A stretch of 64,000 nt of DNA from Amorphochlora amoebiformis (taxonomy: Eukaryota > Cercozoa > Chlorarachniophyceae): the NCBI GenBank assembly GCA_054601695.1, contig BAAHQB010000493.1:1-64000 (forward strand), written 5' to 3'. Shown here piece by piece: positions 1 through 64,000 of this stretch. The notes under the pieces are model-generated. The model was not told the origin of the DNA and made no database searches. It saw only the letters and a list, made by a program, of their open reading frames with translations. The translations under genes and the position numbers were made by a program. Each line of letters starts with the position of its first letter. Within the stretch, counting starts at the first letter, position 1.

Positions 1-72
<72 letters not shown>

Positions 73-83
73 ATATATATATG

Positions 84-153
<70 letters not shown>

Positions 154-163
154 TATAAATATA

Positions 164-267
<104 letters not shown>

Positions 268-374
268 TATATATATACACATATATGCAAATAAATATTA
301 GTTATATATATATATATATATATATAGATATATATATATATGTATATGTATATATACAAATCTATACATATTAC

Positions 375-405
<31 letters not shown>

Positions 406-451
406 TGTATATATATATATAATAAATATGCAATATACATATAGTGTATAC

Positions 452-8896
<8,445 letters not shown>

Positions 8897-9238
8897 TATT
8901 GACAGCCCCCGGGATCAGCCGGAATGCCGGGATTGTTTGAGGGTTGATATCTGCATATCACATCTGATACACGTGTGAAAAGAGCATGCTTTGCTATAAC
9001 TCACAAGTAATATCACCCTAAAGGGTATGTTTGGATATTAAGTAATACATATATTCACATATCGGAAAAAGTAAACGAAGTTGGGGTACTATTAGAGGGT
9101 AAAAAAGCACAAGTGCAATTTAGTGGCATCACTGGCATGGTGACAATCGGTGCCGAAAAATAAGGATTCTTTGCCCTTAGTGTGCCGAAGAATTGATCGT
9201 AGGGGTACCCGCTTTCCGCTACCCCAAAAGGCATAGAA
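8897..9238. promoter_or_regulatory. Divergent intergenic region, SMP gene / HMG-box gene
   Basis: Separates the ATG at 8896 (minus) from the ATG at 9239 (plus). It has ordinary base composition and no TA satellite. Contains GATATCTGCATATC (8946-8959), closely matched in the 37.6-kb divergent spacer. Confidence 0.5.
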
Positions 9239-10569
9239 ATGAGCGAAAGTGGTGTGTCGGCGAATTTAGGGAAACGCAAGAGGCGGCCTGCGTCCAAGAA
9301 GCGCAAACGATTAAAAAGACCGCGAAAGCCGAAGACCGCCTACAATTTCTATCAGCTTACTGTTCGTCAAAGCGTTTGTCAAGAGGTAAAAAATTGCGAA
9401 AAATGTAGCCAAAGAACCGCCTCATATTTTTCCTCCCCCTTTTGCAGGTTTGGGATCTCATTGGACGATCTGTGGACCGTGTCCTACACAATGAACATGT
9501 CGCTCGGATAATTGGAAGGAGATGGAGAGCGATGCCCGAGGATCAGCGTCGCGTTTTTCAGCAGATGGCGGATCAGGTGCATCCGAAGTGCGGGGATTTC
9601 AAATCGAGAGCAAATCTCATACTTTTTGGTTTTCTATGATTTCAGGACAAATTCCGGTATAGGCAAGAGAAGGACCAATACGACAATATGCTGCGAGCCA
9701 CGCTAAACTCAGATGAGCTGGAGGGGGGTGAGGGAGAGGATGCGGGGCCAGCGGAGCCGCCGATCGTGTCATGTTACGCTAACAATCCCCCAGTTGCTGC
9801 TCACCCCAACATGCCGTCGACGTCAGCTCCACCCAAGGCACCCCCCTTCAACCAGTACGCCCAGCTCAACCCCCCGCAGGGCCAGCAGTTCCAGCAGATG
9901 CATCCGGACCAGAAAGCGATGATGATGCAGAACGGGATGTCTGGGATCAATGTGAACTCGCTCCCCGGGAGGATGGTTCATCCTTCGATAATCCAAACTG
10001 GGAAACCGTTCGATGTAGTTCCCAAGGGCATGCAGATACGAGAGGGAGTACCAGCTTTGGAGGGCAAAGATATTAGGGTTTTGAATCAACACCAAGCTCC
10101 TCATCAATCAGGCACAACTGCAACCCAGATAACATCCTTAGCTATGGCGAAACACCCTCACCTAGAGAAGAAAGCAGAGTCTTTGGGAGATAAGAGTTCC
10201 AAACCCAAGCCTACGTTTGTCGCACCGCAAGCCTCGATGGTGAAGAACATGCACGCACATTCGGTGGGAGCTCATTCAGCGGCGCACACAATTATCCATG
10301 CTGCGGGTCCCTCGAAAGCGGACGTGCTGCCGCATAAACCATCGACAGGTAGGACAGAATTGTCTTCTGGAAAGCCTCAGGAGTCTGGCATGCCTAAACC
10401 CTCCAACTTTCCAAACGCACCGGCAATGCCAGGAAGCACGGTGCCGAGGACTGATGGAGGCACAAACCTCCAAAGAATCGGAAGCGGTCAGTCTCTCTGG
10501 ATGCTCCCTAGTATGGGTGGATTTGGGAGGGTTCCCAGTTATCCGATGCTTCAGCCACTTGATATCTAG
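9239..10569 (+). CDS. HMG-box DNA-binding protein, 399 aa, 3 exons
   Basis: Seen: exons 9239-9385, 9448-9576 and 9646-10569 (TAG), with introns of 62 and 69 nt (gtaaaa...tttgcag, gtgcat...tttcag). Upstream in-frame stop at 9200 supports this ATG. Residues 12-30 are a basic cluster (KRKRR...KKRKRLKRPRK). The HMG box spans about 28-104: PKTAYNFYQ in helix 1, IIGRRWRAMPEDQRRVFQ in helix 2, MADQDKFRYRQEKDQY in helix 3. An acidic patch (ELEGGEGEDAG, 115-125) and a long Pro/Gln/Asn/Ser-rich, probably disordered tail follow. Known: HMG boxes bend DNA or bind it in chromatin and transcription factors. Inferred: nuclear regulator or architectural protein; the subfamily is not identifiable. Unlike its neighbours its introns are short and repeat-free. 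Confidence 0.88.
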
Positions 10570-11364
10570 ACCGAGGAGGTTACTGGATCGTCCGGCCGGA
10601 TGATTGGGTAGGGATTGTACATCATAATGATAATTTGCCGCGTGGTGATAGAAAGGGCGGGTTTGTTCGCTGAAGTACTATTACTGGGCATAAACGTTCA
10701 CTCAGCTTAATAATTTGGAGTCATCAATGTCTGTCAAAATTTCTTAAATTACTGGAATTACATCACTAGTACTAGTAGTATCAATATTTAACCCCAGAAC
10801 CACCATACAGAGACTATAATTTTATATCATGATAATATCTGGAATATGTGCATATATCTAGTATATATCTAGATATATCTAGATCTAGTACTAGTAGATA
10901 GATATACTGACTCGATCATCTAGTCATACCAGCATATATATATATTCTAGATATCGATATATACTAGATCTAGTAGATATACACACACACACACATGTAT
11001 TTATATAACATGTACTAGACATCTAGACATATCCAGTATCACACATATACCTACTAGACCTAGCATATATTATATATATATACACTAGATGTTGTTGTCT
11101 AAAACGGTATCTAGGGTATAATAACTTGTAAAATATATATCATGGCTAGTATTTACAATTCAGATGATGAACAATGATAGTAAGTTCTGGAGTGTGTCTA
11201 AATCACTGATACTATGAGATTTTCCAAGGTAGAATATTCTATATTATGGTCTGGTATGTTCTGTGATAATCTGGTCACGTACCGACCTTCGCCCCGGCAT
11301 AGTACTGAGTAGTCATCTATTAACCACGTAGTATAAACTTTATACTATAAAGAAACGCAACACA
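10570..11364. other. Intergenic region between convergent genes
   Basis: 3' flanks of the HMG-box gene and the YGCC gene. No exon-like island. Rich in CTAG/GATC palindromic words (tctagatctagtactagtag around 10870-10890), with only short TA runs. Confidence 0.6.
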
Positions 11365-20850
<9,486 letters not shown>

Positions 20851-21042
20851 GCTCCATTCAAATTTCGCGAAAAGATAACATGTTCGATAGATATATTCTT
20901 TCAATATCTCAATATATCTCTCGAATCATTATGATATTAAGTCGGCTTTTGCAAATATATTTGTTCGGGCGCACTTAACCGATCTTTTCTTTCCTCCCAA
21001 AAGCGAACAAAAAAAGTTCGGCATTTCTTTTTGACGACAAGC
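20851..21042. promoter_or_regulatory. Short divergent promoter region, YGCC gene / SH3-LIM gene
   Basis: 192 bp between two start codons. AT-rich but not satellite, with GATA/ATATC words (gatagatatattc, caatatctcaatatatctc). Confidence 0.5.
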
Positions 21043-33513
<12,471 letters not shown>

Positions 33514-33984
33514 TTACATTAAAGTTCATTAATTACTGCCGAAGATATGGATTCTACGGGTCAGCATCACAGCCGTGCAAGCTTTCGGAGAGAGTGATCA
33601 AAATCATGAATCCAGTGAATAGTTGAATTCTGCAGCACTAAGTAGCTAGATCTAAAGTATGTCATAATCATGAATCCAGAGAATAGTTGAATTCTGCAGC
33701 ACTAAGTATCTAGATCTAAAGTATGTCTATAATTAATTAAGTTCAACCTTAGTGAATATGCCTGCCGGGCTATAAACTCTAGAAACTAGATAAATTTATC
33801 AAAATTTAGGTTTATATTTATAGCAGTGTAATACGACTCTGCAATAAATAGACTCTGGAGACTATCGATATAGATCTAGAGATTCTAGACAATCACTCGT
33901 AGTATCAGCTTAATTGATGGAAATTTTACGAAGTTAACCTTGGCTAATATGTATGTATATATGTCTAGTATGTGTGTATATATG

Positions 33985-34025
<41 letters not shown>

Positions 34026-34894
34026 ACATATACATATATACTATCATGTAACTATCTTCAAGTCTAGAATCATGTAAGCCAAGTCTAGTACTATAATCTA
34101 TCTAATATAAATATAACAAGCCGTTCTGACATTCACAAACAGACGCAATGATTACATTCTGCAACGCGTTACGCAACTTACGCGTACGTGTACGTACGTA
34201 GTACGTACATGCGCACGTACATACGTGCATGACACTGCATGTACGTACTTGCGAACGCATGTGGTATTATAATATGACTTGTAAGCTCTTTAAACTGCAT
34301 TGACATACGTACATATGCACGTGCGAATGTAGCACCTGCGGCATATCTGTACTAGATATAAATGCAGTTGTAGATGTACGTGTATAGACTAGGCAATGCA
34401 GCTAGTAGGCGTACATACGCAATTCTAGCAATTGTGCGTACTAAACAGCGTACATATATGCACGTATGCACGCTGTAGCACTCTGTTGCGTGTATCCACG
34501 ACTGTAACAAATGCTGCATGTCCTTTACATTGAGTAATATTGGGTGGTCCGGGGCTACGTACTTTTAGTCTAATCTTACTAAAAAACACCATGATGATAC
34601 CCTGAATCAATAATAATAATAACAATAATAAAGCACGTATTGTTTTTATTATTATAAATGCTGTGTTCACAGTAAATAGACGTCTCAGACGCAAAATAAT
34701 TTGTAACTTGAGTATATTTGGTTCGTTGATGTTATGCGTGCATGTATGTACTAGATATCTGTAGTCTAGATGACTACGATTCATCGCGGCATATCAACAC
34801 GTCGGCTAAGTAAGGCTTGGAGACGGAAGATTTTGGGAGAGATTGTGTTGGCCCTTGAGTTATTGGTGGGGGGGAAGGAGTGGCTGGGGGTTTT
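33514..34894. other. Intergenic region between convergent genes
   Basis: No exon-like island and almost no TA satellite (short run near 33990-34020). Holds a direct repeat at 33590-33725 (aatcatgaatccag, gaatagttgaattctgcagc, ctagatctaaagtatgtc, twice) and a GTAC/ACGT-rich stretch at 34150-34450. Confidence 0.7.
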
Positions 34895-35150
34895 CTACCA
34901 ATAGTTGTGCCCTATTCGCAGGACACGCTGTGTTCCTGGCAGTGTGTCCGTGTTGTTTGACACCACCAGCTCACCTCTAACCCTAACCCTAACCCTAACC
35001 CTAACCCTAACCCTAACCCTGTAGGTAATGTCCTATTCCTTCTCTTTCCCCTCCATTTCTCCTCAACTTTGGAGCTTTTCCGCCGAATATTGCCGCTAGC
35101 TGCTGGTAACCGGACCCCGGTAGCGTCTTGAGATCTCAAGGCAGAAGGAG
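34895..35150 (-). CDS. Last two exons of an unidentified gene
   Basis: Final exon 34976-34895 (TAG) encodes GELVVSNNTDTLPGTQRVLR and a further IGHNYW. The exon before it ends at 35018 and encodes a basic stretch (SGNIRRKSSKVEEKWRGKRR). The intron between them is essentially a TTAGGG/CCCTAA tract (34978-35017), with donor gttagg and acceptor ggttag in the repeat. Phases match (2). The 5' border is uncertain: an acceptor near 35150 follows a pyrimidine-rich stretch. I do not recognise the family. Confidence 0.45.
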
Positions 35151-36334
<1,184 letters not shown>

Positions 36335-36510
36335 TTTCATCTTGTGCGTATTCTATGTGTACATCATGTTAATATGTTATACCTTATCATTTCTGTGTTA
36401 CGTCCCTTCGTAACTGGCATGTTGATGTTATTCATCATAGCGCGGGTCAGGCATCGGAAAAAAAAAAAAAGCGGCCGCAAATTTCTCGAACGGGGCAATC
36501 TATAAATGCA
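36335..36510. other. Unresolved non-repeat island with A13 and a GCGGCCGC word
   Basis: Open on plus (hydrophobic [20 protein letters not shown], ending TAA near 36501) and on minus ([20 protein letters not shown], then YDE and stop). Neither frame has a full set of splice borders, so no strand is chosen. TA/TG satellite follows to about 36890. Confidence 0.35.
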
Positions 36511-36616
36511 TTATACATATGTGTGTATGTGTATGTGCATGTATTTACATATATATATATATATATAAAAATATATATATATATGTATAATATATATATA
36601 TATATATATATGTGTG

Positions 36617-36745
<129 letters not shown>

Positions 36746-36769
36746 CCTATATATATGTATGTATATATG

Positions 36770-36817
<48 letters not shown>

Positions 36818-36901
36818 ATGTGTGTGTGTGTGTGTTTGTAAGTATAGAAATACATATAATGTATGTGTGTGTGTATGTGTGTATAGATAAACTTGCAACT
36901 A

Positions 36902-37479
36902 TTATACAGTTAGCGCTCTCATGAGGTCTGAACCTTGATGGAGGAGCTCAACAAGGGCATCCGAAATCTCTTGATTATACGCAGCCTGGGATTGGAACAC
37001 CCTCCATGCTTCTGAAACATTGCGGTATCTTTCTTTCGGTCTCGTGCAGGTCGGCGTAGGCACTTGAGTTAGAGATGAAGGAGCGGAGAGTCCACCGTCG
37101 TCGGGTTCAGCGTCATCGATTTGTGCTTCACCGAGGTGCCTTGGGTGTCGCTCCCTGACAGGTTCATTTGACGGATTTGAGCGGCGTGAATTCGGGAAAG
37201 GTGGGTTCACAGAGTTTTGACACGCTTCCAGCCGTCCCCGATCAGACAGGGAGATGTAAGGAATCTCTCATCGCACGATCCTGATGATGTGCCAGCACGG
37301 GATTTTCCAGACGGTCCCTTCGTTACAATCGCACTTGAGTCCAGGTTCGTATCCGTCGATGCTTCATGCCGGATACGTGCTGCCTTGTCACGAGTCCCAT
37401 TGCATTCGGATTTACCTTCTTCGTCGTCCAAGATACTCTGACTGACAGCCTCCCGCAGACCGGAACGCGGATCATGCAA
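36902..37479 (-). CDS. Probable 3' part of an unidentified gene, two open segments
   Basis: The segment ending TAA at 36902 encodes [20 protein letters not shown] and [20 protein letters not shown]. The upstream segment (about 37479-37280) encodes [19 protein letters not shown] and [20 protein letters not shown]. The two are in different frames; a phase-2 intron from gtgcga (after about 37285) to cctgtcag (before about 37163) would join them. Low-complexity, probably disordered, then helical. No family recognised. Divergent from the gene at 37894. Confidence 0.4.
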
Positions 37480-37893
37480 GGTAGGTTTCGCAACGCAAAT
37501 AACGCAACCTCAATGCTGTCCGACACGTTGATCACGGCTATGGAGGCCGGAGGGAGCGAACGCGGCGACCATTCTATAGTTCAAGATATTACGGCATAGA
37601 TATCGGGATATCTATACTTGATTATATCGAATATCTATCCGTAGATATCTGCAATATCTTTATATCAAACGATTCTGTCGGGAGTGGCGGTAAGTTACAA
37701 TGAGTGTCTTTTTTTCCTTTTGAGGGGGGGGGAGGGGTTAAGAAGAAAGATAAAGGGGGGCGGAAGAAGAAGAGGGGAGGGGTGAAATCGAACTTGAGAT
37801 ATTTTTTCGGCAGGTTTCAACAATATTAGTTTCGCACGTGTTAAAAGAGGCTTGATATATTTTTAATGAAAACATGTGTTCAGATCTCTGAAT
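37480..37893. promoter_or_regulatory. Divergent intergenic region with GATATC palindromes
   Basis: Contains TAGATATCGGGATATCTA (about 37596-37613) and GATATCTGCAATATC (37644-37658), the latter resembling the 8.9-kb spacer. No TA satellite. Confidence 0.45.
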
Positions 37894-62312
<24,419 letters not shown>

Positions 62313-63344
62313 TACCGTCTAGTTTCTTGGGAAATCTTAAAAGACATCTTGGAAAGACACTGGCGTGAACAGGAATGTTACAGGATCACTATAGCTTCTT
62401 TTCTGTAATGATTCATTTACACATGATAGAGTGTATGTACAAGATAGTATAAAGCGTATGTATACCGTGATCTATAGCTGTGGGGAATTATTTCTCGATT
62501 ATAATTGTAATTTCGAATATCTCTCGTATTATATAGGGCTAGTAGAGTATGGCATATATCGATCCGATACGGTACATGTATGAGGAGCATATATATATCA
62601 AGTTTAATGCTAATTTTAACTAGCTCTAGTAGCTGCCGAGTCGAATTTTAGCTGTTGTAGAGTTTCTCAGAGTTTCTCATAGTATATATATATACATATA
62701 CGGTCTAACGATCATTACTAGACTCCTAGGACTCAGTATATCGGATAGTACATACATGCACTACATGTAGCAGTACTAAGACCGTCTGGAGTCTAATTTT
62801 AGATTTACAAGGACACTAACTCGCATCAGATGCATGTACGATATGCCACTGTCTCTCTAGTGTCTACCTTATGCATATATCCTTAATTATATATATAGTA
62901 CCATTAAATCGAAGATCGATACCTAGGATACTGCATGGCACAAACAAGCTGCTGGAACTAGATTACTCGTTCATAAATGCGGGTAGAACTGAAGGGAGAA
63001 TAGTTATATTTATATATACGTAAAATGTGTAAATAAATATGCCAGATTCATTTACATATTCTCATACATCAAAGTTGGTAAAACCATATAAAATGTATGT
63101 ATTATATATATATATATATATATATATACATAAATATCTATATACATATATGTATATATGCATATATATACATAAATATATATTTACATATATTGGGATA
63201 GTTGTGCATCTATATGTATGATTTGTGCATATGTATCCCAGCGTATACGCACAGATATATACATACATTCGTATATAGAATTCATTCAAATTCTTACCTA
63301 CATAAATAGATTTTCAGTTATATCTAAATATCTAAAAATTTATA

Positions 63345-63385
<41 letters not shown>

Positions 63386-63395
63386 TATATATATA
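62313..63395. other. Intergenic region between convergent genes
   Basis: 3' flank of the zinc-ribbon gene: CTAG-, GATC- and ATGTAC-rich ordinary DNA with a direct repeat agagtttctcagagtttctc near 62660. TA satellite only at 63095-63130 and 63340-63395. No exon-like island seen. Confidence 0.65.
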
Positions 63396-63795
63396 GAACA
63401 TGCCTCAGCGACGATCGCAACAGACACTCGCGGTTTTGAAGCTCTTTGAAACTCAAGATGGATCAGGACGGTATAAAACCCACCAGATGACATTTCGATA
63501 GATACAATCGTGTATGAACCGTATGCGAATATCATTGTTGCCGTTAAATATATTAAATTAGTCATGAGACTTAGTTATTACCAGCTACATGTAGTGCATG
63601 TATGTACTATGATAGTACTTAGCCTCGATCAGTTTCCAATGTAAGTCCAACCAGAGCGATAAAGGTCTCCTGCACCTTCTCGTGACGGTTCTTGAGCACC
63701 AAAGTGAGTAGCAGGAGGAGACCCTTGGTCGGAGGGTCATCTGTTCTATTCCAATCAAGTTAACGATGGCATTCAGAGCTCCAAGGATGTGTAGC
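63396..63795 (-). pseudogene. SF3B1-like HEAT-repeat fragment, frameshifted
   Basis: Seen: minus strand from an acceptor at 63796 encodes LHILGALNAIVNLIGIEQMT. After a one-base frame change at a C3 run (63734-63736) it continues PPTKG...LVLKNRHEKVQETFIAL, to a possible donor at 63651. A second piece (about 63470-63396) reads PRVSVAIVAEACS. Known: SF3B1, the U2 snRNP branch-site protein, has ILGALKAIVN, KMTPP, ILKNRHEKVQE and VAIAIVAETCS in this order. Inferred: a decayed or mis-sequenced SF3B1 copy. If the C run is a sequence error it could be an intact paralogue. Confidence 0.6.
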
Positions 63796-64000
63796 CTAGA
63801 TACAGATAATACTTTTATTGTATACGATACTCACCATGTCGTCCACCGCGTGAAGCTCGTGTGACCAGCTATGCTGAGGACGTCAATAACGTGGATAGCG
63901 AGTCGTACGTGGATAGCGAGGCTATGATTCATGATAGACACCGACGAAGATCGAAAGGATGTGACGATGAATTGACCAGGACACGTGTACATACGTGTGT
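63796..64000. other. Window edge, possible upstream exon of the SF3B1-like locus
   Basis: A minus-strand gtgagt donor at about 63829-63834 suggests an exon to its right (with a short direct repeat gtggatagcgag). The frame is not settled and the encoded sequence was not recognised. Confidence 0.3.

Overview
Eukaryotic nuclear DNA. The evidence is GT-AG introns in every gene, TTAGGG/CCCTAA telomere-type repeats, and eukaryote-only domains (SMP of extended synaptotagmins, HMG box, LIM, SH3). The mix of an extended-synaptotagmin-like protein, an SH3-LIM protein, secreted Cys-rich modules and a GRDP-like membrane protein suits a unicellular relative of animals (an ichthyosporean-like holozoan would fit), but the species cannot be fixed from this window. 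Most of the sequence is (TA)n microsatellite, and nearly all open frames in it are repeat translations (poly-YI, GLGLGL/PNPNPN, SLSLSL).

The real genes are short exons (17-302 nt, mostly 40-110) scattered through huge repeat-filled introns. I found them as non-repeat islands flanked by AG and GT and tested them by reading-frame phase. Left to right: (1) 8896-452, minus: extended-synaptotagmin-like protein, N-terminal 192 residues in 9 phase-consistent exons, running off the left edge. (2) 9239-10569, plus: HMG-box protein with two short ordinary introns. (3) 20850-11365, minus: secreted protein of 235 aa in 11 exons with two YGCC-DG cysteine modules. (4) 21043-33513, plus: 459-aa SH3, three LIM, zinc-ribbon protein in 19 exons. 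(5) 35150-34895, minus: the last two exons of an unknown gene. (6) 37479-36902, minus: probable 3' part of another unknown gene. (7) 37894-62312, plus: a large gene with a signal peptide, two GRDP/DUF1399-like modules, transmembrane exons, a proline-rich tail and an LSD1-type zinc ribbon; two internal joins are unresolved. (8) 63795-63396, minus: an apparently frameshifted SF3B1-like HEAT-repeat piece.

Genes 1/2, 3/4 and 6/7 are divergent pairs with intergenic spacers of about 340, 190 and 400 bp. Genes 2/3, 4/5 and 7/8 converge. TA tracts, telomere-like tracts, CT arrays and minisatellites sit almost entirely inside introns; intergenic DNA is ordinary.

The most unusual signal is what I call exon-edge echoes. 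Beside many exons the intron holds 1-6 tandem copies of that exon's own edge (acceptor plus first bases, or last bases plus donor), each separated by a TA or TTAGGG tract. In addition, CCCTAA tracts lie directly upstream of about a dozen 3' splice sites in the orientation that supplies a CTAAC branch-point-like sequence. I found no tRNA, rRNA, CRISPR or intact mobile element.
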